Below, one piece after another: positions 26,120 to 35,599 of a DNA stretch of 64,000 bases. Both the position numbers and the translations under genes were made by a program. Position 1 is the stretch's first letter. Each line of letters opens with the position of its first letter. The stretch is from Clostridiales bacterium (GTDB taxonomy: Bacteria > Bacillota > Clostridia > Christensenellales > CAG-314): NCBI GenBank assembly GCA_022508375.1, contig JAFLVJ010000003.1, forward strand, positions 62,001 to 126,000. The letters are read 5' to 3'. A model generated the notes under the pieces. The model saw only the letters and a program-made list of their open reading frames with translations, made no database searches and was not told the DNA's origin.

Positions 26120-27611
26120 TGCGATGTCCGCCGATCTGGTTATTACGCTCCATTGTCGTCGCGCCCTCCTCAAGATTCATTCCCTTGACAAGGGCATTTT
26201 TGCCGTACTTTTTGTGCACCTTCAACACTGTCTCTTGCAATGCTTCTTCCTTTTGCAGTTGTTCGGTTTCTTTATCCTTTTGCTTTTGCGCCCGGTCATA
26301 GTCGGTAAATATATCCATCTGAATATATTGCTCATGAGGTACTCTACCGCAATCCAACACGTGATTTGCAACGACGTACATGCGCCGTACAAGTAGCTTC
26401 GGGTCCACTATCCTGTCGTACAGTTCCATTACCGCTTGCGTTATCTGTTTGGTCGAGGACGTGTATCCTTTCAGATTGATGGAACCGTGCGCACTCTTGG
26501 GAATTTTCCTCCCATAGTGGTCAATTACCACTTCTCCCTTATATTGGGAACGGATTTCCTCGTTTGTAAGGTTTTCGATATCGTAGCCGACAGTCAGCAC
26601 CATTTGATTTGTTTTGAGGTGCTTATCTACCAAGTCCAGCACGAGCAAATCCGTCATTTCCTTGACTATCAACCTGCCCTTATCGAAAGTATAAGGCTCA
26701 CTCAGCACCTGTCCCGAACTTATGCTGTTGGTACTTGGTTTATAGCTCTTAATATCCGCCATAGTACAAGGCTCATAACCCCAAGCATGGTCGATGAGCA
26801 ACTCGGCATTGATCCCGAATAGTTTGTACAGTAGCTGTTCGTTGGTGAGCGAACAACGCGCAACGTCACCCATGGTAAACAATCCGTATTGGTTGAGTTT
26901 CCTCGCATATCCGCTACCCACGCGCCAAAAGTCGGTCAAAGGCGTATGCGACCACAACAGCTTGCGGTAACTCAGCTCGTCCAGTTCGGCAATACGTACC
27001 CCGTCTTTATCTTCGGGGCTGTGCTTGGCAACGATATCCATTGCCACCTTACATAGATACAAATTGGTACCTATACCTGCCGTTGCCGTAATGCCCGTCT
27101 CCGTCAAAACGTCCTTGATAATCTTAGAGGTCAACTCACGCGCGGTTAATTTGTATAGCTTAAGGTATTGCGTTGCATCAATAAATACTTCGTCTATCGA
27201 GTAAACGTGAATGTCCTCGGGCGCGACGTATTTTTGATATATCTTGAATATGCGCGTGCTGTATTCGACGTACAACCCCATACGGGGCGGCGCCACAACG
27301 TAATCCAATGCCAACTTGGGGTTAGATTTTAACTCGGTCGCGCTGTACGACTTGCCTTCCAAAGCCTTGTTAGGCGAATAAAACTTGCGCGTTGCGTTTA
27401 TACTGTTTACCTTTTGTATAACTTCGAACAGTCTTGCTCTACCCGGTAAGCCGTAGGCTTTCAATGATGGCGAAACAGCAAGGCAGATGGTCTTAGCCGT
27501 CCTGCTCTCGTCGGCAACTACAAGGTGGGTTGTCAATGGGTCAAGTCCGCGTTCCCTGCACTCGACAGACGCGTAAAACGATTTTAAATCTATCGCGATA
27601 TATTGACGCAC
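26115..27611 (-). CDS. Y-family DNA polymerase (translesion synthesis)
   Basis: 498 aa from a GTG at 27611 preceded by AAGGAGGT 9 nt away; this start puts YIAIDLKSFYASVE at the N-terminus as the family requires, whereas a longer frame to 27761 crosses the promoter. Catalytic acidic residues are seen in IDLKSFYASVE and YSIDEVFID near residue 108. TAGIGTNLYLCKVAMDI, an HhH region (WRVGSGYARKLNQYGLFTMGDVA) and a little-finger domain follow. The C-terminus is Lys/Gln/Glu-rich. It copies past damaged bases. A LexA-type box covers the predicted transcription start. Confidence 0.93.
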   Translation of the reverse strand: MRQYIAIDLKSFYASVECRERGLDPLTTHLVVADESRTAKTICLAVSPSLKAYGLPGRARLFEVIQKVNSINATRKFYSPNKALEGKSYSATELKSNPKLALDYVVAPPRMGLYVEYSTRIFKIYQKYVAPEDIHVYSIDEVFIDATQYLKLYKLTARELTSKIIKDVLTETGITATAGIGTNLYLCKVAMDIVAKHSPEDKDGVRIAELDELSYRKLLWSHTPLTDFWRVGSGYARKLNQYGLFTMGDVARCSLTNEQLLYKLFGINAELLIDHAWGYEPCTMADIKSYKPSTNSISSGQVLSEPYTFDKGRLIVKEMTDLLVLDLVDKHLKTNQMVLTVGYDIENLTNEEIRSQYKGEVVIDHYGRKIPKSAHGSINLKGYTSSTKQITQAVMELYDRIVDPKLLVRRMYVVANHVLDCGRVPHEQYIQMDIFTDYDRAQKQKDKETEQLQKEEALQETVLKVHKKYGKNALVKGMNLEEGATTMERNNQIGGHRK

Positions 27612-27700
27612 TGCTACCACCTCCTTTTCCGTTGCATTGTAGGTTACATGTTCTCTCCGCAATGACTTATTTCGAGCTTGCGCATAGCTCACAGCTATTG

Positions 27701-27714
27701 CGAACATAAGTTCT
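27701..27714. promoter_or_regulatory. LexA (SOS) box at the Y-polymerase promoter
   Basis: GAAC-ATAA-GTTC (27702-27713) matches the Gram-positive LexA core GAAC-N4-GTTC. It lies just downstream of the -10 box, over the expected transcription start, which is a good place for repression. Confidence 0.85.
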
Positions 27715-27719
27715 AATTT

Positions 27720-27748
27720 ATTATATATCAAACAAAAGTATTTGTCAA
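27720..27748 (-). promoter_or_regulatory. Consensus promoter of the dinB-yolD unit
   Basis: TTGACA (27743-27748), 17-nt spacer, TATAAT (27720-27725) on the minus strand: a perfect match to the sigma-A consensus. Confidence 0.88.
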
Positions 27749-27769
27749 AACTTATTGTCAACTTTTTTG

Positions 27770-27812
27770 AAAAAATTACACCCCACCATGATAAAACTTC
27801 ACGATGGGGTGT
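27770..27812 (-). terminator. Terminator of the CvpA-like gene
   Basis: Eight-bp stem ACACCCCA/TGGGGTGT with further imperfect pairing inside; six T residues follow on the minus strand. Confidence 0.85.
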
Positions 27813-27839
27813 GAAATTGCTTACTTTACAGCGTCCTTA

Positions 27840-29231
27840 TTAAACTGCGTAACTATATGTCAATGTTACTGCTTCAGTGTTTTCGGAGTCGATGTTGTTC
27901 AATCCGAAGATTTTGCGCAACGCATCAATCTTTTCGGGAGTGAGCGTGTCGCCTTGTTCCATTTGGTCAATCTTGGCGGAAACTGCATCAAGCTGTTCCT
28001 CGCTCAATTTGGAAGCAACGCCAATGTCCTGATTCTTCATCACGCCGAGAACAATATCGCTTTCAGCAAGTTTCTCGACAATCTCGTCCGCGTCTTCCAC
28101 CGTCAATTCGTCCTTTTGCGTGTATGCGTACAAATCGGCTACTATTTGACCTTCTTGATGGAAGTCGATTTCCGTCAGTTTGACGTCGCCCAGGTCAATA
28201 CCTATGTTTCCCGCAAGGGACGCAACCAAATCGTCTATTACCGCCTTGGTGTCACTACTCAACTCGTTCATAACTGCGCCAATTCGGTCAAACAAATCTT
28301 GCAAATCATCTACGTTGCCCTCCTCGAGCAAAGCGGAAAAGTCGAAGTTTTGCAAGCCGTTAAATTCCTTCACAAGCTTACCTACGTCGGTTAGGACGTT
28401 GCATATCACGTCAATTTGAGAGGATAGGTTGATGACCTGTTTGTCGTCAACCTTTACGCTACTGACCCACTCGAAAGGCTTGGCTCCCAAGGAACTGTAC
28501 ATCTTGCAGATTGGCGACTGAACGTACTCATCCAGCATTGTTACGTAATCACCCAAGACTTCTTCTATTAACTCACCGAAGGAACCTTTTTGTCCATTGT
28601 CATCAGGGTTGGTGTAACCTTCGTCCTCGTCGTAGTCTATTTCGTCATCGTACTCAACAGGGTATCCCTCGCTGGCTTTAGCGCTTGACGTCACTTCGCC
28701 TAGCGTGTCGTTCAAGTTAACCATAGCGTTGGTAACCTTGTCCGCCTGTACGAACAATCCGGTAAATACGATACAAACTACCAATGCAACCACTATTCCC
28801 TGAACTGCGCCTATCGCAAGACCTATCAGGCGGCGCGGCTTTGCGCCTTTCTTTACGAACAGCTTGCATAAGGGATATGCAATTGCCCAAGTGAGCAGTA
28901 ACATCACGAAGAACAAAAGCAAAAACATTATTACCTTGATGAGACTCTGCGATAGCGGAATGGCGAAATCTGCCATGGATTCGGGTAATTGACTTGTTAT
29001 CAACTGCTTAATGTAGTCTTGCAAACTGGTGTTTTCGCCATCAATTGGCACTTCCACTGTCATAACGGCGTTGGCAACCACTCCACACAGGGCAAACGCC
29101 ACAATTACGCTTAGCATTATCAGGACAAGCCGCAACAGTGCGCGACGTGATCCACGCAACAGCCCCAACAGCAACCCAAACACAACGGGTAAGGCTGTAA
29201 ACGCAACCATTGCATACACAATGTAGTTCAT
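27840..29231 (-). CDS. CvpA-like membrane protein with long C-terminal domain
   Basis: 463 aa. Four hydrophobic segments (about residues 3-27, 33-60, 95-125 and 140-165) carry CvpA-like features, including GLLLGLLRGSRRALLRL after the first helix and AIGAVQGIVVALVV. Residues 170-460 are soluble and acidic, with predicted helices (LVKEFNGLQNFDFSALLEEGNVDDLQDLFDRIG). CvpA proteins are needed for colicin V export in E. coli and for envelope integrity elsewhere. The acidic extension is not part of the standard family. Monocistronic, with AGGAG upstream and a terminator. Confidence 0.65.
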   Translation of the reverse strand: MNYIVYAMVAFTALPVVFGLLLGLLRGSRRALLRLVLIMLSVIVAFALCGVVANAVMTVEVPIDGENTSLQDYIKQLITSQLPESMADFAIPLSQSLIKVIMFLLLFFVMLLLTWAIAYPLCKLFVKKGAKPRRLIGLAIGAVQGIVVALVVCIVFTGLFVQADKVTNAMVNLNDTLGEVTSSAKASEGYPVEYDDEIDYDEDEGYTNPDDNGQKGSFGELIEEVLGDYVTMLDEYVQSPICKMYSSLGAKPFEWVSSVKVDDKQVINLSSQIDVICNVLTDVGKLVKEFNGLQNFDFSALLEEGNVDDLQDLFDRIGAVMNELSSDTKAVIDDLVASLAGNIGIDLGDVKLTEIDFHQEGQIVADLYAYTQKDELTVEDADEIVEKLAESDIVLGVMKNQDIGVASKLSEEQLDAVSAKIDQMEQGDTLTPEKIDALRKIFGLNNIDSENTEAVTLTYSYAV

Positions 29232-29340
29232 AAATAATCTCCTTTTATAACTATATTATTGTGATTTTGTGCACGAAATAATCTCAATTTTGCACCCCAT
29301 TATACTATCACAGTGTAAAGTTGTCAACAACAGCAAACAA

Positions 29341-29372
29341 AAAGAAAAAAGCTGACGCATAAGCGCCAGCTT
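29341..29372 (-). terminator. Terminator of gap
   Basis: Nine-bp stem AGCTGACGC/GCGCCAGCT (one mismatch) and six T residues on the minus strand. Confidence 0.88.
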
Positions 29373-29387
29373 AATTTCACAATGTGA

Positions 29388-30458
29388 TTACTCTTCAACG
29401 AGGGTTGCGAAGTACTTGATTGTACGAACCATTTGCGTTGTGTAGCTGTTTTCGTTGTCGTACCAAGCAACAACTTGTACTTGATAAGTATCGTCGTCGA
29501 TCTTAGCAACCATGGTTTGTGTTGCATCGAACAGACTGCCGTAGCTCATTCCGATAACGTCGCTGCTTACGATGGGATCTTCGTTGTAGCCATAGGACTC
29601 GGTAGCTACGCTTTGCATGTGAGCGTTGATAGCTTCCTTAGTGATGTCGTGACCCTTTACTACTGCTACAAGGATTGTGGTTGAACCCGTGCAGGTGGGA
29701 ACGCGTTGAGCGGAACCGATGAGTTTCTTGTCCAGTTCGGGGATTACAAGGCCGATAGCCTTTGCTGCACCGGTGGAGTTGGGAACGATATTTTGAGCGG
29801 CTGCACGAGCACGGCGAAGGTCACCCTTGCGGTGAGGTCCGTCAAGCACCATTTGGTCGCCTGTATAAGCGTGAACGGTTGTCATGATACCGGACTTGAT
29901 GGGAGCGAAATCGTTCAAAGCCTTAGCCATGGGAGCAAGACAGTTTGTCGTGCAGCTTGCAGCGGAAATGATTGTGTCGCTAGCCTTCAAGATTCCTTCG
30001 TTTACGCCGTAAACAACTGTGGGAAGATCGTTGCCTGCAGGTGCGGAAATGATAACCTTCTTAGCGCCGGCGTTGATGTGAGCCTGGCTCTTTTCCTTGG
30101 AGCAGTAGAAACCTGTGCATTCAAGCACTACATCTACTCTGTGCTTTTTCCAGGGAAGTTTTTCCGCCTTGGGTTCTGCGTATATGATGATCTTTTTGCC
30201 GTCAACCGTGATGGAGCCGGGAGTCAATACTTTCTTACCGTCTTCGCTGAGTACGGGTTCTTCGCTGGTGATCTTGTGACCCATAGCCACATAGTTACCT
30301 TGCGCTGTGTCGTACTTCAACAGGTGAGCAAGCATCTTGGGGCTTGTCAAGTCGTTGATAGCTACGATTTCGTATCCCTTTGCGCCAAACATTTGACGGA
30401 AAGCAAGACGACCGATACGTCCGAAACCATTGATTGCAACTCTTACGTTTTTTGCCAT
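29388..30458 (-). CDS. gap: Glyceraldehyde-3-phosphate dehydrogenase
   Basis: 356 aa from the ATG at 30458 (GGAGGT 9 nt upstream). The NAD site is [18 protein letters not shown]; the catalytic cysteine is Cys169 in [47 protein letters not shown] and [13 protein letters not shown] complete the family pattern. Slightly longer than the usual 335 aa because of a short insertion around residues 62-85 ([18 protein letters not shown]). It oxidises glyceraldehyde-3-phosphate in glycolysis. Divergent from fba. Confidence 0.97.
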   Translation of the reverse strand: MAKNVRVAINGFGRIGRLAFRQMFGAKGYEIVAINDLTSPKMLAHLLKYDTAQGNYVAMGHKITSEEPVLSEDGKKVLTPGSITVDGKKIIIYAEPKAEKLPWKKHRVDVVLECTGFYCSKEKSQAHINAGAKKVIISAPAGNDLPTVVYGVNEGILKASDTIISAASCTTNCLAPMAKALNDFAPIKSGIMTTVHAYTGDQMVLDGPHRKGDLRRARAAAQNIVPNSTGAAKAIGLVIPELDKKLIGSAQRVPTCTGSTTILVAVVKGHDITKEAINAHMQSVATESYGYNEDPIVSSDVIGMSYGSLFDATQTMVAKIDDDTYQVQVVAWYDNENSYTTQMVRTIKYFATLVEE

Positions 30459-30542
30459 TGTGAGTTTACCTCCAAAAAAAATTATCGTTAAGTTTAACAA
30501 TACTTTACTTACGCCAAGTATTGTGGTACAATACCAATTGTC

Positions 30543-30571
30543 ATTATACCATACGCTAAATTGTTTGACAA
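30543..30571 (-). promoter_or_regulatory. Promoter of gap
   Basis: TTGTCA (30566-30571), 17-nt spacer, TATAAT (30543-30548) on the minus strand. The opposite strand reads TTGACA at 30565-30570, a possible -35 for the divergent fba, but no -10 stands at normal spacing from it. Confidence 0.78.
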
Positions 30572-30653
30572 CACTTAGCAATAAATTTTGGTTATAAAAT
30601 TCCGTTACGGATAACATAAAATCTATCTATAAATATCTATTGGAGGTACTACA

Positions 30654-31589
30654 ATGCCACTTGTTACAACGAAAGAAATGTTTGCAAAAGCCTACAAGGG
30701 CGGCTACGCTATCGGAGCGTTTAACGTAAACGATATGGAAATGGTTCAGGCCATAGTCGAGGCGGCAAACGAATGCCGTTCGCCCGTTATACTTCAGGTA
30801 TCGGCAGGCGCAAGAAAATACGCAAATCCCGTATATCTCAAGCACCTTGTACAGGCCGCTGTGGAAACGACGGATATCCCCATTGCTTTGCACTTGGACC
30901 ACGGCGCAGATTTCGATATATGCAAATCCAGCATTGACGGCGGATTTACTTCAGTAATGATTGACGCGTCTTCTAAACCCTGGGAGGAAAATATTGCCAT
31001 TACCAAGAGTGTTGTTGAATATGCTCACGCTCACGGCGTCGTTGTAGAAGCCGAACTAGGCAAACTTGCCGGCGTTGAGGACGACGTAAAGGTGGACGCT
31101 AAGGACGCAATGTTTACAAGCCCCGACGAAGTAGAAGAATTTACCGCCCGCACAGGCATTGACAGCCTTGCTATCGCTATCGGAACAAGCCACGGCGCTT
31201 ACAAGTTTAAGCCGGGACAAGACCCCAAGTTGCGTTTGGACATCTTGGAAGAAATCGGCAAACGTCTGCCCAACTTCCCCATTGTTTTGCACGGAGCAAG
31301 CAGCGTTCCTCAAGACAAGGTTGCAATTGTAAATCAATACGGCGGCTCCATGCCTAACGCAATCGGTATCCCCGAAAGCGAACTGAGCAAGGCTGCAAAG
31401 ATGGCAGTATGCAAGATCAATATTGACAGTGACCTGCGCGTCGCTTTCACCGCTGCCGTTCGTAAACACTTTGCCGAGAATCCCTCGCACTTCGATCCCA
31501 GACAATACCTTGGTGACGCTCGCGCCATGATGAAGGAAATGGTAAAGCACAAGATCATTAACGTTTTGGGAAGCGCCAATAAGGCATAA
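30654..31589 (+). CDS. fba: Class II fructose-1,6-bisphosphate aldolase
   Basis: 311 aa; GGAGGT lies 7 nt before the ATG. LHLDHGADFD carries the catalytic Asp82 and zinc ligand His83; further ligands are in VEAELGKLAG, GTSHGAYKF and VLHGASSVP; NIDSDLR binds the phosphate. It splits fructose-1,6-bisphosphate. One of the few plus-strand genes, divergent from gap, so two glycolytic genes share one control region. Confidence 0.97.
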   Translation: MPLVTTKEMFAKAYKGGYAIGAFNVNDMEMVQAIVEAANECRSPVILQVSAGARKYANPVYLKHLVQAAVETTDIPIALHLDHGADFDICKSSIDGGFTSVMIDASSKPWEENIAITKSVVEYAHAHGVVVEAELGKLAGVEDDVKVDAKDAMFTSPDEVEEFTARTGIDSLAIAIGTSHGAYKFKPGQDPKLRLDILEEIGKRLPNFPIVLHGASSVPQDKVAIVNQYGGSMPNAIGIPESELSKAAKMAVCKINIDSDLRVAFTAAVRKHFAENPSHFDPRQYLGDARAMMKEMVKHKIINVLGSANKA

Positions 31590-31610
31590 TAACCAAACAC
31601 ATTAAACAAA

Positions 31611-31645
31611 GCAAAAGGCAACCGAAGTTCGGTTGCCTTTGTTGA
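31611..31645. terminator. Bidirectional terminator between fba and pepT
   Basis: Perfect stem of at least 10 bp (GGCAACCGAA/TTCGGTTGCC), flanked by A3/T3 so that a T tract follows on both strands. Confidence 0.9.
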
Positions 31646-31710
31646 TATTGATCTACATTTGATTTTGACCAAGTAAATATCGCGCTAGTTTGAGACGGTG
31701 ATATTGATTG

Positions 31711-32931
31711 TTACCTGTCTTTATATAAGTCCACAAGGTTCAGCAGAACCTCAAGGCACTGCTCCATTTCTTCGAGGACGGCGTATTCGTATCTGCCGTG
31801 ACAGTTGTAACCACCTGTAAACAGATTAGGACAGGGCAAACCTTCATAGCTGAGACGCGCTCCGTCCGTACCGCCACGAATGGGGACCACCTTGGGTGTA
31901 ACGCCTGCTTTTTCCATTGCGATAATTGCATTATCCACAAGGTGAATATGGGGTAAAATTTTCTCCTTCATGTTGTAGTAGCTGTCGGTAATTTCCACCT
32001 CTACTACGCCGTCACCGTACTTTTTGTTGAGTAGCGCAACTATCTCGGCGAAGAGCTTTTTCTTTGCTTCGAACTTTGTTCTGTCATGGTCGCGGATAAT
32101 GTAGTCGCCCGAAGCGGCGTCGCACGTACCTTGCATATTATCCAGATGGAAAAAGCCTTCGTAACCGCTGGTATAACGGGGGTTCTGTTCGACGGGTAAC
32201 ATTGATTGAAGTTCCATAAGCACCAGGCTGGCGTTGAGCATAACGTTCTTAGCCGTGCCGGGATGTACCGACATACCGTGCACAGTCACCTTTGCCGAGG
32301 CTGCGTTGAAGTTTTCGTATTCCAATTCGCCAACACCACCGCCGTCAACGGTATATGCGCCGTCTGCTCCAAAGCCCTTAACGTTGAAGAAATCCGTACC
32401 GCGCCCCACTTCTTCGTCAGGCGTAAAGGCTATTTTTATCACCCCATGCTTGATTTCGGGGTGCGTAACAAGCGTCTCAACAAGTTGCATTATAGTTGCA
32501 ACGCCCGCCTTGTCGTCGGCACCCAGTAACGTCGTACCGTCGCTACATATTATCGTCTTACCTACCTTATCCGCCAATTCGGGGAAGTCGCTAGGTGAAA
32601 GCACTCGACCCTCTGCCAATGCAATGTCGCCGCCCTTGTAGGCCTCGGTAACGATAGGCTTTACGTCCTTACCGGTAACTGCCGAGGACGTATCCACGTG
32701 GGCGATGAAACCAAGCGTGTAACCGCCCTTGGTGTTGGCAGGGATTGTTACGTACACGTAACCGTACTTATTGTCCATACGTGCCTGCACTCCCATATCG
32801 TTTAGTTCCTTGAGTAATAGTTTCAACAAATCCTTTTGCTTAGCGCTACTTGGAAATTGCTCCACGTCCGGCACCGACTCGGTGTCAATCTTTACGTATT
32901 TAATAAATCTATCTAACAGTTGTTTATTCAT
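31711..32931 (-). CDS. pepT: Peptidase T (aminotripeptidase)
   Basis: 406 aa, the usual PepT length. M20 metal ligands are visible: His78 and Asp80 in AHVDTS, Asp140 in GADDKAG, and catalytic/bridging Glu173-Glu174 in TPDEEVGRG. The lid domain follows (SAKVTVHGMSVHPGTAKNVM), and GGTDGARLS near 360 completes the site. It releases the N-terminal residue from tripeptides in the cytoplasm. AAGGA lies 7 nt before the ATG. Confidence 0.96.
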   Translation of the reverse strand: MNKQLLDRFIKYVKIDTESVPDVEQFPSSAKQKDLLKLLLKELNDMGVQARMDNKYGYVYVTIPANTKGGYTLGFIAHVDTSSAVTGKDVKPIVTEAYKGGDIALAEGRVLSPSDFPELADKVGKTIICSDGTTLLGADDKAGVATIMQLVETLVTHPEIKHGVIKIAFTPDEEVGRGTDFFNVKGFGADGAYTVDGGGVGELEYENFNAASAKVTVHGMSVHPGTAKNVMLNASLVLMELQSMLPVEQNPRYTSGYEGFFHLDNMQGTCDAASGDYIIRDHDRTKFEAKKKLFAEIVALLNKKYGDGVVEVEITDSYYNMKEKILPHIHLVDNAIIAMEKAGVTPKVVPIRGGTDGARLSYEGLPCPNLFTGGYNCHGRYEYAVLEEMEQCLEVLLNLVDLYKDR

Positions 32932-33019
32932 AATTCGTCCTTTATATCTATTTTTTTACCCCATTCTCGCTTAGCACACACATATTTCGAAAACAATGCT
33001 TTTTACGTTATTCATCCGT

Positions 33020-33142
33020 TGAAGGCGTTAGAAGCAAGTAAGACGAGGCGACCGCGGCTTGACCGACAGGAGCGTACTATACGTACGTAACTGAGGGCAA
33101 ACGTATGGGCAACAATGCATTACGATGCTTATTACGCCTTCA
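33020..33142 (+). repeat. Dispersed repeat family 1, copy D
   Basis: About 123 nt. Terminal arms TGAAGGCGT (33020-33028) and ACGCCTTCA (33134-33142) pair perfectly over 9 bp. Central hairpin CGTAC-TATAC-GTACG. Very similar to copy C between the arms (GACGAGGCGACCGCGG, TTGACCGA, GAGGGCAAACG). The right arm contains the stop codon of the HD-domain gene. Confidence 0.8.
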
Positions 33143-33734
33143 CCCCTCTGTCTTCGTCTAAATAGGTTGCCTCAAGATCCGCAATGTGTATAAGCAAAGC
33201 CAACTTGTACTTGGCAAGCGCTTCGCTTAATGCGTAACTACCACCTTTTACTCTTTCGTCAAAACCGCCCATGTGCCAGTTGATTGCCATAGCCTCCTCG
33301 ACGGTCAACTTCATATACTGGGTGATAATAAATACGGATTTTTCACCGTGTCCGTAAGGAAACTTTTCCTCCACCTTGTAAAACGGTTTTTTAACCCATT
33401 CGTAACCTTCCTTGACGTTGCGCAACTCAGTGACGTAGTAATTTATCTTGCACACATCATGCAGCAACCCGCATATTGCAATGCTTTCGTCCGAAATGAC
33501 ACTACTGTAATTGTCGCCGAATTCATTTCGAACCAGACTAAGCAAACGCTTATAGACGTTTAGCGAGTGTTGACACAAACCGCCCTGTTCGGCAAGATGA
33601 AACCGAGCAGACGCCGGTGCTGTGAAAAAGTCGCTGTTATTGATGTACTCCATCAAGGCTGACGCGCCATCGCGAGTTATATACTTGGTGTATATGTCGA
33701 TAAATTCCGCTTTGACAATATTTATATCAGGCAT
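33132..33734 (-). CDS. HD-domain hydrolase
   Basis: 200 aa; AAGGAG 8 nt before the ATG. HD-type ligands are in GGLCQHSLNVYKRLL near residue 51 and LLHDVCKI near 90, with HGEKS and NWHMGGFD giving the later metal contacts. The layout resembles the HD domain of YhaM-type exonucleases and related phosphohydrolases. A nucleotide or nucleic acid substrate is likely but unproven. It follows the hypoxanthine-DNA glycosylase gene by 32 nt and ends inside a family 1 repeat. Confidence 0.8.
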   Translation of the reverse strand: MPDINIVKAEFIDIYTKYITRDGASALMEYINNSDFFTAPASARFHLAEQGGLCQHSLNVYKRLLSLVRNEFGDNYSSVISDESIAICGLLHDVCKINYYVTELRNVKEGYEWVKKPFYKVEEKFPYGHGEKSVFIITQYMKLTVEEAMAINWHMGGFDERVKGGSYALSEALAKYKLALLIHIADLEATYLDEDRGVKA

Positions 33735-33766
33735 AAAAATACTCCTTAATTTGCATTTAATAATAA

Positions 33767-34231
33767 CTAGAACCGAAGATGCTCAAGCCACTCAGTTTTG
33801 TTAAATCGGGGATTGGCAGGACTTGTGGAACTCAACTTATATACGGGGATTTGACCGCTGTAAACCGACTTGGTGAGCTTGTATGCAGTTGAACCGTTGC
33901 AAAGAATTTTTGCTATCTTGCATTTGTTCAATACGCGCGACAAATCCACAAGTGTGTAGTCGGTAATATCCGCGTCCATTGAACCGCGTATTTGGCAACT
34001 TTCCACTATATCCCACAATGCAACACCGTTGTTTAAACACAGATTTTTTTTCTCTTGCACAGTTGTTACAGGCTGTTCATTGAATGCCTCACTGAGCATA
34101 GTCCAAAATCTGTTACACCTGTTGCCGTAGTAGAAATCCGTCTCACGCGACTTGACGCTTGGGAAACTTCCCAAGATAAGCACCCTACTGTTGCTGTCAA
34201 AAACAGGCTCAAAGCCGTGAAATTTACACAT
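33767..34231 (-). CDS. DNA-deoxyinosine (hypoxanthine) glycosylase, UDG superfamily
   Basis: 154 aa. RVLILGSFPSVKSRETDFYYGNRCNRFW is the signature of the HDG branch of uracil-DNA glycosylases, and STSPANPRFN near the C-terminus corresponds to motif 2 (family SPSPAN). It would remove hypoxanthine produced by adenine deamination. It starts 12 nt after the MATE gene stop, so the MATE, HDG and HD genes form one unit. Confidence 0.88.
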   Translation of the reverse strand: MCKFHGFEPVFDSNSRVLILGSFPSVKSRETDFYYGNRCNRFWTMLSEAFNEQPVTTVQEKKNLCLNNGVALWDIVESCQIRGSMDADITDYTLVDLSRVLNKCKIAKILCNGSTAYKLTKSVYSGQIPVYKLSSTSPANPRFNKTEWLEHLRF

Positions 34232-34243
34232 ACCTACATTATA

Positions 34244-35593
34244 CTACACTTTTTGCTTGAGAGCAATATATCCGTAACGTTTGTTGTTTACGGCAAACAT
34301 CGTAAAACTCAGCGCCACGGATAGCAATTCGGCAACTGGGGTGGAAATCCATATACCGTCGAGCCCCAAGATAAGTGGCAAAACGAATATGCACACTATC
34401 TGAAAAACAAGCGTACGGCCAAAGGACACGATTGCGGAAATCAAGCCGTTGTTGAGCGCGGTAAAAAATGAAGAACAGAACATACAAAAGCCGCTGAACA
34501 AAAAGCATATTGAATACAGTCGCATTGCCCGAGCGGTCATTGTCATCAGTTCGGGGTTGTTGCGAACGAATATCCAGGCAATGGGTGTGGCAAGCGCAAC
34601 GCTTAGTCCGCACATAATAACCCCCGTGACCGCTATTACTATCATAGACTTGCGGAAGATGTTTTGCAGTTCAAGTCGGTTTTGCGCTCCGTAGTTGTAT
34701 CCCACAATCGGCGCAACGCCAAGGCAGTAACCGATGAATATTGCGACAAACACAAATGACACATACATTATAACACCGTACGCCGCAACTCCGTCGTTAC
34801 CGGAAAGTTTTAACAGTTGCCAGTTGTAAATAATGGACACAAGCGACATTGCAATGTTACCGAGCAGTTCGCTTGAGCCGTTAAAGCAGGATTTCAATAT
34901 TGCCCTGCCGTACCACTTAGTCTTGACAAAACGGAGCAGACTGCTGTTTTTGCAAGCGAAGTAAATTACGGGCAACAACCCGCCCACGAACTGCGAAAGC
35001 GCCGTTGCAACAGCCGCGCCCACTACTCCCCATTTAAAGACAGCAATAAACAGCGCGTCCAATACCATGTTGGTTACGCCGCTACATACGGTAAAAACAA
35101 ACCCCAATGTAGGTTTTTCCGCCGTAATGAAGAAACTTTGAAACAAGTTTTGCAACATGAAAAAGGGCATTGCGCAAATAAGTATCTGCGAATAGGTAAC
35201 GGCGTGCTCCAACACTTGCCCTTCGGCGCCAATTAAACTGGCAATGGGACGTAGCAAAAAGAAAAAGCCCGTGCCCAAAACAACGCCCAAAACAAAGGTT
35301 ACAATTACCACCAACGTAAAGTACTCGTTGGCGCGTTTCTTGTCCCCTTCGCCTAACGTTTTGGATACTATTGCCGTACCGCCTGCGCCGAACATAAAGC
35401 CCACGGCGCCCAGTATCATGATTATCGGCCAAATGAGATTGATTGCAACAAAAGGTTCCTCTCCTGCAAAGTTGGACACGAAAATACCATCCACTACCGA
35501 ATATATGGAAGTGAATATCATCATGAATATCGGCCCCATACAAAAGCGTAGGAGCTTACGATATGTGAAGTTGTCGGAGAGTTGAATTTTCAC
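34244..35593 (-). CDS. MATE-family efflux transporter
   Basis: 449 aa, twelve membrane helices. MKIQLSDNFTYRKLLRFCMGPIFMMIFTSIYSVVDGIFVSNFAG is the conserved N-terminus, which fixes the GTG start at 35593; PIVGYNYGAQNR near 270 opens the second half. It exports drugs or metabolites using a cation gradient. No Shine-Dalgarno is present; a good promoter ends 7 nt upstream, so the mRNA may be leaderless. First gene of the MATE-HDG-HD unit. Confidence 0.92.
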   Translation of the reverse strand: MKIQLSDNFTYRKLLRFCMGPIFMMIFTSIYSVVDGIFVSNFAGEEPFVAINLIWPIIMILGAVGFMFGAGGTAIVSKTLGEGDKKRANEYFTLVVIVTFVLGVVLGTGFFFLLRPIASLIGAEGQVLEHAVTYSQILICAMPFFMLQNLFQSFFITAEKPTLGFVFTVCSGVTNMVLDALFIAVFKWGVVGAAVATALSQFVGGLLPVIYFACKNSSLLRFVKTKWYGRAILKSCFNGSSELLGNIAMSLVSIIYNWQLLKLSGNDGVAAYGVIMYVSFVFVAIFIGYCLGVAPIVGYNYGAQNRLELQNIFRKSMIVIAVTGVIMCGLSVALATPIAWIFVRNNPELMTMTARAMRLYSICFLFSGFCMFCSSFFTALNNGLISAIVSFGRTLVFQIVCIFVLPLILGLDGIWISTPVAELLSVALSFTMFAVNNKRYGYIALKQKV

Positions 35594-35599
35594 ACAAAT

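Noticed and set aside
29706-30491. 261-codon plus-strand reading frame
   Set aside because: Antisense shadow of gap; the gap protein is unmistakable.
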